The position numbers and the translations under genes were made by a program. A stretch of DNA of 64,000 nucleotides, taken from positions 29,022,064-29,086,063 of the forward strand of contig CM042997.1 in assembly GCA_023678885.1 (NCBI GenBank). The letters run 5' to 3'. Positions 20,318 to 32,347 of the stretch are shown one piece after another. Source of the stretch: Pogostemon cablin (Eukaryota; Streptophyta; Magnoliopsida; Lamiales; Lamiaceae). The notes under the pieces are model-generated. The model was not told the DNA's origin, ran no database searches, and was given only the letters and a program-made list of their open reading frames with translations. The stretch's first letter is position 1. Every line of letters begins with the position of its first letter.

Positions 20318-22399
20318 TCAGCTGAACTTTGATCCATATCTAATACTACTTTTCCTTGTCTCCTCACTCTCTTCTTCATCGCTACTTTTTTCAAATTCAA
20401 TGTCCTTGCCTTGATCAAAGCACTCATATATCCAATCCGGAAAATACTGACTAGAATTTTCATCCTCCCCTTTCAACTCCCTCTTTAAGCCCACCATATC
20501 TATCAACAACATCCCAAAGCTGTAGACATCAGCTTTGTAAGAGACTTCACCAAAACCTCTGTTCATGAGCTCAGGAGCAACATAACCTACTGTCCCTCTA
20601 GCTGCAGTCAGTGTCACTGTATTCTTATCTGTGCCGCAAAATTTTGCTAGACCAAAATCTGACATTTTTGGTACAAACTTTTCGTCGAGAAGTATGTTGT
20701 GAGGCTTGTAAGATTTGGATGTCGCACCCTCGGTGCAAATACTCAATCCCTCTAGCTACTCCCACTGCAATCTTGTACTTGATCCAAGGAGTGACGAAGG
20801 ATGTACTTTTCAAGAGAACCATTAGGCATGAAGTCGTATACGGATCTTTCAGCACAATATCCAACAAGTGTGACAACATTAACATGATGGATCCTTCCGA
20901 TGGTTGAAATTTCATTCATGAAGTCTCGGTCATTGGCTCCGGGATTTGCAAGAAGTTTGACAGCCACATGGTGGCCACTTCGGAGTTTCCCTTTATAAAC
21001 TGAACCGTATCCTCCTTGGCCTAGTTTTTGTCGAAAACCTGCTGACATTCTGTTTATGTCTGAATAGGAATACCTGATTGGCATGAGTGAAGTTTTCTAT
21101 TGCATCAAACACGGACAAATGCCTTGGTCGAAACTTGTAAATTACAAATCCCATAAAGCAAGGAAATAGAATGATGAATCTTGCTATTAAAGCGAGCCCT
21201 GGAAGTAATAAGGAGATAAAGGAAAGATGATCTGCTTAGATTAGATGTCCTAAAAGAATATACTCCAAATAAAGAGAGTGTAGGAATATATAAAAATCAC
21301 AAGAGTAAACATTTGCTAGGAATAAAGAGCGTACCTATCCAGATTGAGTGAAACTGCAATGCAATTCACCAGATAAATCAAATTAGAGAAATATATATAT
21401 ATATAATGTTTGATGAAATGGTATGTGCTGCTGTTACCAATCCATTATCATTGAAGAGAAGAATAGAATTATTCTTACATGTATATAAATCGATATGCCT
21501 GTAAGAAGGCCATCGCATCATATTTTGTAGTAAAGTAAATGATCCTTAAATATGATGGAAATGGATCTTTAAATTTATTCTACTTTACCTAAATTTACTT
21601 AACATCACATCAAAGACTGAGGAGCTAACGTACCCAGCATGATGAGCGCAGCAAGCATGGCAGGCCAATAAGGGGATATTATTTCATAGCAAGTGGCTGT
21701 ACGGTCTTGCCCAACATAACAATCCTGTATTTGTCTACACTTGGAACATGGATAGGTGTGCCAAGAGAGCTCAAAACCGTAGAGCAGAGAGTGGTGGATT
21801 TCTGAAAGCGAAACATTCTTCAAATCCGTGAAATTCCAGGATGTGATGACTATTTGATCAATTTAAATCAGAGGCATTCATGTGGCCCACCTTTATGTAC
21901 ATAGTTGTGGTGTTCCATGAATTGTAAATCAGAGGCATTGAGTGGGTAATTCTGTGTAGGTTGAAGAGTTGTTAAATGGATGTGTGCAGCTCATGAAATT
22001 TATAGGCAAAGCTACCTCATTGTGTTGATCATAACTGAAATATCCCTACTTCCAGATGCTGTAAGGATGATAACGAGCATATATGACTGAAGTTGTACGA
22101 ATATGAGGAATAGTTGGGGAAACAGCAGGTGTTATTGCTGTCTATGGAATCATCAACCAGTCTGATGGTGAAGCTTTCACTAGGTGTTTGTGGGAGTTGA
22201 GGTACATAACTGTGGTGGTATTGTTTTCGCATTCTAATTCATAGTCGGGATGACCACAGTGCTTAGGATCGTGTTTGAGTCGGAAGGGGAAGCTAATATT
22301 GCGAATGAGGCCACAGGAAGAAGAGCTGCAGCTTTTTGCATCACATGTTTAAACAAAAAACATGGCTAAAATGAAGAGAGGGAGAGTTGAAGTGGTCAT
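20318..22399 (-). pseudogene. LRK10L-type receptor kinase, degenerate (copy D)
   Basis: The presumed ATG at 22399 opens a signal peptide (LPLFILAMFF) that runs into a stop within 20 codons. The ectodomain (21605-22350) is in several frames, e.g. KNVSLSEIHHSLLYGFEL. Kinase part one (20752-21084) keeps GQGGYGSVYKG and VAVKLL but breaks after LEKYI. Part two (20318-20746) keeps PHNILL, DFGLAK and an intact APE (VAPELM). About 11 bases are missing at the catalytic loop compared with the intact paralogue, removing HFDI and with it the catalytic aspartate. The C-lobe ends early at a stop near 20318, without the last helices. Cannot encode an active kinase. Confidence 0.85.
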
Positions 22400-22517
22400 C
22401 CGGTGGATTGAAGACAAGCACATACTACAAGTGTAGAGGAAGACTCTATGATTCATGAACCATTACAAGGGTTGTTTCCCCGACAGATTGATTGCAAATT
22501 GAAAGTCATAAGGAATA

Positions 22518-22768
22518 GGGTTAATTGCGTTAAAAACCACAAACTTTTAACGGATTGCAAATTAATCTTGATTTTTATAAAATTGCAAAAAAAACCATGA
22601 CCTTTCATATTTCTGCAATTCGCACCCATCGGGCAGCTGAAGCCTGCCCGACCGCTGACGTGGCATTGACCTTGCCACGTCAGCTTTTAGTTGATTGCAA
22701 GAAAAACCCCAACCTTTGAGATTTTGGCAAAAAAGACTATCAAATTTTTATTTTTATTTTTAAATTGT
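22518..22768 (+). repeat. Left terminal inverted repeat of the 32.5-kb element
   Basis: Starts GGGTTAATTGC after AAGGAATA. It contains a GCTGACGTGGCA...TGCCACGTCAGC palindrome (22654-22684) of which the right terminus keeps only one arm. Confidence 0.85.
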
Positions 22769-23250
22769 GTGGTATGACTTCTTAGATTGGGCCTCCATTC
22801 CTGTTCATCCACTGGGCTTATTAGCCCCACAGCCCAGTAATAGCCCAGAAGTCCCCCGAAATTCTGGGGGAGTGACCGCCTGACTAAAGCCACTAGGCCA
22901 CTTGATCCAATTGGTTGAGATACGCAGATATCCTTCGAGATATCTACATAGAGGATATCCTAGATCGAATCTTAAAATAGTCGCATGAGGCTAAACGCAT
23001 TTAATGCTCGCATTGTACACAATAATCTAGCAACTTGCCCAGATACGGGTGACGTCAGATTATCCAATATAAATATGGGAACTACCCATAATAATATAAT
23101 CAATCATTCACCCCCTAAAAAGAAGGCACAGACATGCCTAGGGGGGCAACTCACTTCTTCTACGTTAGCTTAACACAGATTAACCCCTCATCACCCTATA
23201 AAGCCACATCAATCTGTCATTAGGAAGGTATTAGACTCTGACAAGCTACA
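22766..23250 (+). repeat. 5' LTR of a Gypsy remnant
   Basis: Starts TGTGTGGTATG at the inner edge of the left inverted repeat and ends AAGCTACA. It is followed at once by TTTGGTGCTAGAGGAAGGG, a primer-binding-like sequence common after LTRs of plant Gypsy elements. TATA-like motifs occur at about 23060 (CAATATAAATA) and 23197 (CTATAAAG). The matching 3' LTR is not in the window, so the left boundary is an inference. Confidence 0.55.
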
Positions 23251-23269
23251 TTTGGTGCTAGAGGAAGGG
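23251..23269 (+). promoter_or_regulatory. Gypsy primer-binding site
   Basis: TTTGGTGCTAGAGGAAGGG directly follows the LTR end CTACA. The tRNA it pairs with was not determined. Confidence 0.5.
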
Positions 23270-23330
23270 CGCACCCTTTGAACCTCCGAGCCGACTGCCA
23301 TCTTCAGTTCGCCCCGACCCAACTGTGCGT

Positions 23331-26300
23331 CAAATGGTAGATGAGCAAGACGAAGCCACCCCTAGTAGGGCTGATGGACCACCTATCGGCGCCGACAAGA
23401 GGACTCTAATCTCCCCCGAACTATAGAAAAGAAAGTTCCGCCACATGACACGTACCCAGAAGAAGACGACTCACAGACTGATTTCCGGCAAAAGTACTTC
23501 GACCTTCTCAAACAGATGAAAGGAAAGCGAGCAATGGAACCAAGGACTGCCAGTCGGAGGCTCAGCTTCAGCCTCGAAGAAAGTTCAACAGAACAAACGA
23601 ACGAGCGACAACATGAATGGACTCCGCCTAGGAGGTCGGTACATGAACGGATGAGCCAAAATGATACACATAAAGAGCCAAAGAAGGCCCAGAAAGTGGT
23701 AGATGAGGGATGCGAACGGAGAAAGATGACGTCCCACGTTAACTCGATCCCCAATCGATCCCCCGCACACATGACTGGACGCATAAATGCCAAAGATCGA
23801 CTGGGACCAGATCCCGCGAAGGCTCGACATGAGCAGGTGGGAGAAAGCGCGGGGGACGATCCTGTCGCCCGACTTAAGCAACTGCATGACGAGGAAATAA
23901 GCGCGCTGAGGAGGCAACTTGTTTGAATATTTGATACTCACGAGCAAGAATACTCGATCATTGTAGTAGTATATCCCAAGAAATAAAATTATCGAATCCA
24001 CAAAGGAGTTAGGTTTGGATTAGCAAAATACGTGAGCTCATGTTTATGTCGCTTTTGTAAGGATGATAGGTTTTTTGAGTTTGAAATTAACAACTAAAAC
24101 AAGTATCAAGTAAATAAAATAGCAAATAAGAGAAATGACAAGTAAATATGATTACTGAGAAAAGAAAATAGGTACTAAAGTTCAAGTATGGAAAAACATG
24201 GGATTAGAATCATCCAAGCACATTCAATTCATATTATCATGCAAAGAGAATTCAACTCAATTGATGTAGATTAAGGGTGATCATGATGGTATCCTAAGCT
24301 CCCTTTCGGGTTACAAATATTGTTGATCCACTTGAGACTCCCAAAAGTACTTAAGATAAAAGCTCAACATTAACCTCTTCCATCTAGGTACTAATTAACT
24401 CCCAATTCTCCCTTAAAAGGTACTAATTAGAATTAACTCTCCCTTTTTGTGTACCAGAGCTAACGAATGGATTGGTTCCCCTCATCGAATTCAAATATCC
24501 TTTCGGTCAAACTCAAACTCGATGTCTATTCATGCCTTTCTAATACTTAAGAGAGTCGTTTCCATCTCAATCCAAGCAATATACACATGAACATTATAAT
24601 AGCACTTAATTATCATAAATCATTCATTGATCAACAATCCATATAACCAATAATCATTCATGAACAACAAACCATGCCATCACAATAATTAAAGCCCATG
24701 AATAGAAACCAACATCATTAGTTAAAAATTAATTTAATCCACATAATAATATAAATCTAGTGTGCTCTTCATATTCCTAATCCCACTAGAGGGATTAGCC
24801 TAACATGATAATGGTAACAAAACACATAAATGAATCATTACACATATTCATAGTCTTAGATCCAAATGAAAAACAAAAGAGATGTAAATCTTCCCTACAA
24901 TTCCTTATAGAGAATCTTCAACACTCATTGATCTCCACCTCTAGCTCTTGAATTCTTGAGGTCTTTAACACCCAAATGAAAGGGATGAAGAATGGATGAA
25001 GATTACGGTGTGAAATGGAAGAAATAGTATGTGATCTAGGTGTAGGAGTGAAACCCTTGTGTGGAATATCCAATCTCCCTTGAAATGTTGAACTTGAAGC
25101 TATTTATACCCTCTCCAAATTGGGCCACGAATTAATCATCAACTGGGCTTTTTACACATACTTACACACATTGACAGGTGAAAATCCATTTTTTTGGCCC
25201 AAAATGCCCTTACTCGACTTGGCCTTTCTTATTTGAGTTAGCAGCTCGAGTTGAGCTGCATGTAATACAACTCGAGCTATACAGCTCGACTCATGTGGCC
25301 AACTCGAGCTCTCGCCTGTTAGGTGGTGTTACGAGATTCTAAAACTGATCTGACTCCGGAGGCCCTACTCAACTCAAGTTGCCAAGTCGTGTTGCAACTT
25401 GCAACTCGAGTAAGCACACATGATGATTTTGAACTCCTGTCCTGCTCCGCACGACTTGCTACTCGACTTGGAGAGACGCAGCTCGACTCGAGCTGCAAGT
25501 CGAGTTGGCTCTCCCAAGTCGAGTTAGCTCTCCCAAGTCGAGTTAAGCTACTGGACGATTCTAGACAACTTTTGGGCACATACTCGACTCGAGTTGACAA
25601 CTCGAGTTGCACCATGCAACTCGATTTGGGTTCCGTATGTTCGATTCTTGCTCGTTTCAGCTCCCGACTCCATTTTAACCTGTTTTTAACTTGTTTAGGC
25701 TCATTCACACATATTTCCATGAAAATATATAATACAACCAAATAACACATGAAATATGGATAAAATAATATGAAAAGACATGCAAAAAGACACTAAAATC
25801 TAGGTGAAAATAGCAACAATCACGACTCGATTAGATGGAGAGAAGGACCCGAAATCCGAAAGGTCGTCTTTCACCCACAGGGTGATCATGGCAGTCACCA
25901 TGAAAAAGATTCAAATCCCTCAAATCCACCAATATGCCGGCGAATCCAGCCCAGTCTCGCACCTCAATAAACATGTTGGGTGGATGCTGGCACAAGGGTT
26001 TTAGAAGAGGATCGATGTAAGATGTTCTCCTTGACATTGGGAGACAAGGCACACTCGTTGTTCGAATCTCTCCCCGCTAACTCCATCGACTCCTGGGCAC
26101 AACTCGCCATGGCTTTCTCGTCCCACTTTGAATATTTGGGACAGGGAAAAGAACCTAAGCAGAAATTAGCTTGCCTACGGCAAGGTCCAAAGGAGTCCTT
26201 GAAGGACTTCATGAAGAGATTCATCGAACAGCGCGCTAACATAATAGAAGTATCAGACGAAACATCAACCATTCTGGCAACCGCCGCCCTACTCCCGGAG

Positions 26301-26763
26301 TCTCCCATGTGGACTAGCTGCCAGCAGAAAATGCCGAATAGCTACGCAGCCTTCATGGTCGTGGCCCAAGCGTTCATCCATAGTTACGAAATTCTCGAAG
26401 AATATAAGAAGTCTAAAGTCGACCCTAAGGAAGACAATAAGAAAATGAGAAAAGGGGAAAAAGATTATAAGGCACCCTCTTCTTTCAAACCATTCCTAGA
26501 CAATGACCAAATTCAGGAGATGATAGAGTTGCTCGAACTCACACCCGAAGAGATATTCAGCAAGATAAAAGACAACAACCTGCTCAGTCCCCTGCCTAGG
26601 ATACGCTCAGATCCAGCCAAGCTAAATAAGAAAAAATTCTGCAAATACCACAAATCCATCGGCCACGACACCAACAAATGCCGAGATCTGTTGACCGAAC
26701 TCCTCAGACTATTCGAAGATGGAAAGTTGGATCGACTGGTGGCTGGCCCAAAATGGAGGAAAA
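23331..26763 (+). pseudogene. Gypsy-type gag, interrupted and frame-broken
   Basis: The N-terminal part up to 23918 is open in one frame from 23516 (charged, ending LHDEEISALRRQL) and preceded by another frame starting MVDEQDEATPS. After a 1.9-kb insertion the gag core resumes at 25813 (QIPQIHQYAG, VSHLNKHVG, then from 25980 LGDKAHSLFESLPANSIDSW, FMKRFIEQRANI) and ends with a Cys-His knuckle KFCKYHKSIGHDTNKC (26630-26680). Frame changes occur near 25980 and at the insertion. The frame is cut at 26763 by Copia C1 and continues at 53283 as K-E-Q-P-H. Structural protein of a virus-like particle in intact elements. Confidence 0.8.
23919..25812. mobile_element. 1.9-kb insertion in the Gypsy gag, family unknown
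   Basis: It separates RRQ from the rest of gag and is bounded by GCAAC on both sides (23914-23918 and 25813-25817), a candidate 5-bp target-site duplication. It has no transposase or polymerase frame. The ends are TTGTTTGAATATT... and ...CTAGGTGAAAATA, not the TG...CA of standard LTRs, so I cannot say whether it is a solo LTR or another element. The right third (25230-25660) is packed with CTCGACTTG and ACTCGAGTTG motifs. Open frames there on both strands reflect these repeats, not a gene. Confidence 0.6.
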
Positions 26764-28600
26764 TGTTGGGTTCGTTATAGCGATCCGGGTGAACGCAACG
26801 GAATTTGAAAATTTTCAAAATTAATAAATCATATTTATTAAATACATGAAAATGTTTCACCTCGAATGAGGGAATCAATTCCCGAATTGTGGCTAAAATA
26901 CCGTTCTTCTCAATAAGGGATCCAAGTGTATCCCCTCTAAAGTAATCCACCAATTGAATAAACAACACAGATGTTACATTTCGCTAGTAGTGTAAAACTG
27001 TTGATATCAATAAACGTTTCCGGTATCAACTTTTGATAAGAGAAAACAAATTGAAGAATAATTATCAATTTAATTATTCTCCAAAATTGTTCACAAAATG
27101 AATAAGCAAAGATTTTTAACTTAAAAGGAAACTATTTCCTCTCTTCCTCAAAACACAAAATGCTGATACTTTCATCAAGAAAAATGGTACATGAAGTATC
27201 GATTTTTCTTCCTTAAAACATGAAAGAGTCGATACATGTATATTAAAATGGAAAGAAAGATATATCATATATATATCTCATTATCTTTAAAATTATATAA
27301 TGCATTTACCACTATGGAAATATATCATATATGAATTCCATTATCTTTAAATATTCATAATGCATTCACCATTATGGAAATATATCATATATAAATCTCA
27401 TTATCTTTAAATATTTATAATGCATTCACCATTATGGAAATATATCATATATAAATTCCATTATCTTAATTCTAATTAAATAATCAAATTATTTAATTGT
27501 AATAAATAGTTAACAATTTAACTATTGTTCCAATTGATAAAAATTGTTTATTCAAATTAAGGTGTGATCCTTTAGGTTCACTACTAACTCTAGTAGTAGG
27601 CTTACAACACTTGTAACTTATAAATAACAATCATTATATTAATTAATCTAATTAATTAATTCACTTGAAATTAACTAATTAATTTCAAGAACCTACTAAT
27701 CACGGTAACACCTAGCAAGTAGCGTGATCTTCTAGTGTTAGGTGAAATAGCGAGTAAATCTTCAAATTAACGAGTGACATACACGTACGATCTTTCTAAC
27801 AGTTAATCTCCCGATTGAGTCTAGAGTAGGAATATTAGTCGAAATTTTACTAACTCAATAAATGTGTTTCTATTTCATGTTACAATGATTCATTATGAAT
27901 CTTTATTCTCATTACCTTGGCCAAGGTCTTTAAATTATTAACAATGAAATACATATAGGAGATTCTCTTATCTTAGAAAAGTGTCAGATTCTATCTTAGC
28001 CACACACAAGTCTCTATGTACATCAATATAATACCCAGCATACCCCATTTATGATTGCTAAACAATCAGAAGATAAATCTAAGTATTAGAAGAAGTACAC
28101 AAGACTACCATGGTGCTTCAAATCTAAAGACTAATCGTGTACTATCGTAATTAAAAAATTCTAATTTGACATATCCAATAAGAATTTCCTATGGATCATG
28201 TTTGATAAACTTATTCTCTAATAAGTATCCACATATATGAATTTGTGTCACAATACTAATATTGATGGAATATAATATTCTCGTTCGACGAGCATTCATC
28301 ATATGTACGAGTCTTTACTGAATTGTTCATTGTCCCATTTAGAAAAATTCTTGACTCGGAACCATGTTTAAGACCAAAGCTCTATGTATAAATTCCATGA
28401 TCACCATCATATGCATAACCATACATTTTAGCTTAAATTGGTCTAGGGACTTTATCTAATAAGCATATGTTATAATGCATAAAATAGATAAATTAAAAAC
28501 AGTCTTTAATAATATAATTTCCAATGAGATTGTTTATATTCAAAATATAAAGAGTACAATTATCCAATCTAATTGATGCGCTGGGCATACTACTCTAACA
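26764..28600 (-). repeat. C1 3' LTR (left copy)
   Basis: 1,837 bp. It lacks about 100 bp present in the other LTR near 51410-51530. It contains a 60-bp tandem array (27256-27480) of ATATATCATATAT...AATGCATTCACCATTATGG units. Confidence 0.93.
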
Positions 28601-28617
28601 ATCTCCCACTTGCCCTA
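28601..28617 (-). promoter_or_regulatory. C1 polypurine tract
   Basis: ATCTCCCACTTGCCCTA on the plus strand, i.e. GGGCAAGTGGGAGAT on the coding strand, abutting the 3' LTR. Confidence 0.75.
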
Positions 28618-28639
28618 GCTCCAATTACCCATATATTTA

Positions 28640-31600
28640 AGTCACATCTTCTCAAGATGTTTCTCAAATACCTTTTGAGCCAAAGGCTTAGTCAGTGGGT
28701 CTGCTATATTTTCTGTTGAAGCGACTCGATCCATAACGATATCGCCTCTCCCCATGATTTCTCTAATCAAGTGGTATTTTCTCAAGATAGGCTTGGATAT
28801 TTGATGAGATCTTGGTTCCTTTGCTTATGCAATGGCTCCATTGTTATCACAGTATATCATTACTGGATCAACAATAGATGGAACTATACTCAACCCTTAG
28901 ATAAAGTTCCTGATCCATACAGCTTCCTTCGCTGCATCTGATGCAGCTATGTATTCAGCTTCAGTGATGGAATCTGAAGTAGTTTCTTATTTGGAACTCT
29001 TCCAACTTACTGCACCACCATTCAAAGTGAATATATAACCTGACATTGACTTAGAGTCATGCACATCAGATTGAAAACTAGAATCAGTATATCCTTCTAA
29101 TTTCAGTTTTCTAGGGTCGTATATCAAAAAGATATCCGTAGTCCTTTTCAAATACTTAAGGATCATCTTGACGACCTTCCAGTGTTCTTTACCTGGATTT
29201 GACTGATAAATACTCGTGATACTTAGAGCATGCGCGACATCAGGTCTTGTACACAGCATTGCATATATTATGCTTCCAATTGCTGAAGCATAAGGCACGC
29301 GAGTCATTCTTTCTCTTTCTTCTGGCGTCTTAGGAGACATAGCCTTAGAAAGTGAAACCCAATGACTCATTGGCAAGAATCCTCGTTTAGATTCTTCCAT
29401 ACTAAATCTATTTAGTATCTTATCTATGTACATGGATTGGGATAGTCCGATCATATTTTTAGATCTATCTCTATAGATCTTTATTCCTAGAATAAACGAT
29501 GCTTCTCCCAAGTCCTTCATAGAGAATTGTTTAGATAACCAAGTTCTTGTTGACTGCAACATTCCTATATCGTTTTCAATAAGTAGGATGTCATCAACAC
29601 AGAGCACAATAAAAGCAACTGCACTCTCATTAACTTTCTTATACACATGGTTCATCCGGATTCTTTTGAAAATCAAATGATTCATCGAATCGAATGTTCC
29701 AACTCTTCGAAGCTTGTTTAAGCCCATAAATGGATCTTTGGAGCTTGCAAACCTTTTGCTCACTCCCACTAGATATAAAGCCCTCAGGTTGCTTCATATA
29801 GATTTGTTCCTTAACGTTACCATTAAGAAAAGTAGTCTTTACATCCATTTGCCATATCTCATAGTCATAATATGCAGATATAGCTAATAAAATTCGAATG
29901 GATTCCAGCATTGCTAGTGGTGAAAAGGTTTTCTCATAGTCAATTCCTTGTTTTTGAGAATAACCTTTAGCAACCAGTCTTACCTTATAGGTTGCTACCT
30001 CCCCATCAGCTCCAAGCTTTCGCTTGTAAACCCATTTGCATCCAATAGGAACTGTTCCTTCTGGTGGGTCTACCAAAGTCCATACTTTGTTAGAGTACAT
30101 GGAGTCCATCTAGGATTGCATTGCTTCTTGCCATTTCTTTGAGTCAATGTCTGAAATTGCCTCTCCATAGCTTCTTGAATCATTATCCAAGAGGAGCCCC
30201 TCTTCTTTGTTTTCCAATAACAAAGTATACCTATTAGGTAACTTAGGTATCCTTTCGGATCTCCTAAGAGGTTATGTATCAGATGCCCCAGTTTCTACTG
30301 GTTGTTCACTCACTGCGATTGGGAGGTTTGTTGTTTCTTGAAATTCTTTAAGTTCTACGAGTTTTCCATTTCTATCAGATAGAAATTCTTCTTCAAGAAA
30401 TGTAGCATTTCTTGAAACAAACACCTTTTGTTCCTAGGTATCGTAGAAGTAATATCCAATTGATTTCTTTGGATATCCAACAAACTTACACATTTTGGAT
30501 CTCATATCCAATTTATCTCCCATTTGTTGCTTCACGTAAGCGTCACATCCCCACACCCAAAGGTATTTGTACGAGGGTGCTTTGCCACACTACATCTCAT
30601 AAGGTGTAGTAGGGACGTCCTTAGAAGGCACCCTATTTAATAGGTGTGCTGTCATTTCTAAAGCATGGCCCCAAAAAGAAAGAGGTAATAAAGTAAAACT
30701 CATCATAGATCGAACCATGTCCATCAAGGTTCGATTCCTACATTCCGAAACTCCATTGAGCTGGGGAGTGCCAGGAGGAGTCCACTGTGAGAGAATCCCA
30801 TTCTCTTTTAGATAATCTAGAAATTCAGCACTTAAGTATTCGCCTCCTCGATCTGATCGAAGTGCTTTTATACTTAAGTCAGTTTGTTTCTCTACTTCAG
30901 TTTTGAATTCTTTAAACTTTTCAATAACTTCATATTTGTACCTTAATAGGTACACGTAACCATACCTAGAGAAGTCATTGGTAAAGGTTAAGAAGTAGCT
31001 ATAGTTCCCACGAGCATTAACACTTAATGGCCCACATACATCTGTATAAACTAATTTCAATAGACGTGTAGCTCACTCCACTTGCCCAATAAATGAAGAT
31101 TTGGTCATTTTTCCCTTGAGGCGGGACTCACATATTGGTAGTTCTTGCTCGTCCTTTAGGTCAAGCAATTGTGCCAACTTATTTATCCTTTTTTTAGAAA
31201 TATGACCTAATCTTGCAAGCCATAATGTGATAGAACTACGGTTATTCAATTTTCTTTTATTTTTTTGAAGATTAAGAATGAAATTTTGGGGAGTCAAGGT
31301 ATATAAACCATTCATCAATATACAAGTAGTGATTAAAGAAGAACATTTAGAAATTGAACAACTTCCATATTCAAATTTAAAACAATAATCTTCTCTATCC
31401 AAAACAGAAATAGAGATAATGTTCTTAATAATCTCTGGAACATAAAGACAATTGTTCAAAACCAAGACTAAATCATTATTTAAAGCTAGATGAATAGTTC
31501 CTACGGCTAATACAGCAACCTTTGCTCCATTCCCCAGCCTTAGAATCATTTTTTCTGTTTCTAGCTTTCTACTTCTTTCCATCATCTGCAAATCATTACA

Positions 31601-32347
31601 AATGTGTGAGGCACAGCCGATATCTAATACCCAAGAAGTATCGTTAACAGATAAGTTAACTTCAACATAATAAATACCTGAACTCTTCAGGGTTGCAAGG
31701 TAATCCTTGCAGTTCCTTTTCCAGTGTCCAGTTTGATTGCAGTGGTGACACTTATCATTGGCCTGAGAAGTTTTCTTTTTCTTGACACCTCTATTTGCTT
31801 ACAGTTTGTTGGGATTGTTGAAACTCTTTCTTTTTTCCTTCTTTTTCTTTGGCTTTGCAGCCTTAGATCCAGAAGTGGATCCAACAAACATGACTGATTT
31901 ATCCCTTTTCATGGTGGACTCATTTATCTTTAACATGTTGATAAGTTCAGTGAGACTTTTCGCCATGTTATGCATATTATAGTTGACAACAAATGTGTCA
32001 AATAAAGGAGGTAGAGACTACAACATCAAGTCAATGCAAAGCTCAGGTGGAACCTCAACTTTCAAAGACGTGAGTCGTTTCATTAGGGCTATCATCTTCA
32101 ATCCATGTTCCTGGACTGAAGAGCCCTCAGCCATGTGACTGCGGAAGAGCTCTTTAGATATCTCATATCTTTGTTGCCTGCTATTCTCGCCAAATAAGTT
32201 TTCAAGGCGTTTAAGAATAACATAAGCAGAGGTTTGATCCTCATTTTGTCTCTACAGCTCATTTGACATGGATGCTAACATGTAGCATCGAGCTTTCAGA
32301 TCGTCATCCTGATGACGTTTGAACTTCTCAAGTTCCTAAGTTATAGT
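28640..32347 (-). pseudogene. C1 Copia gag-pol polyprotein (main part), broken
   Basis: From right to left: gag C-terminus with an intact zinc knuckle CHHCNQTGHWKRNC (about 31715-31760); protease and pre-integrase region (31073-31591, RLGNGAKVAV, LWLARLGHIS); integrase core (30590-31060) with YTDVCGP, LRSDRGGEYL and NGVSECRNRT; reverse transcriptase (about 29150-30110) with KARLVAKGYSQ-like KVRLVAKGYSQKQGIDY and a CVDDILLI active site, tyrosine changed to cysteine; RNase H (28640-29010), interrupted after VSWKSSK. Stops separate most domains. Better preserved than the two elements nested inside it, but not functional. Confidence 0.9.

Noticed and set aside
22654..22684. Palindrome GCTGACGTGGCA...TGCCACGTCAGC as a possible regulatory site
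   Set aside because: It contains an ACGT core, but it lies within a transposon terminal repeat and the other terminus keeps only one arm; no gene depends on it.
25319..25750. Open frames of about 140 codons on both strands
   Set aside because: Both arise from the CTCGAG/CTCGAC-rich repeat; overlapping frames on opposite strands with repeat-driven composition are not genes.
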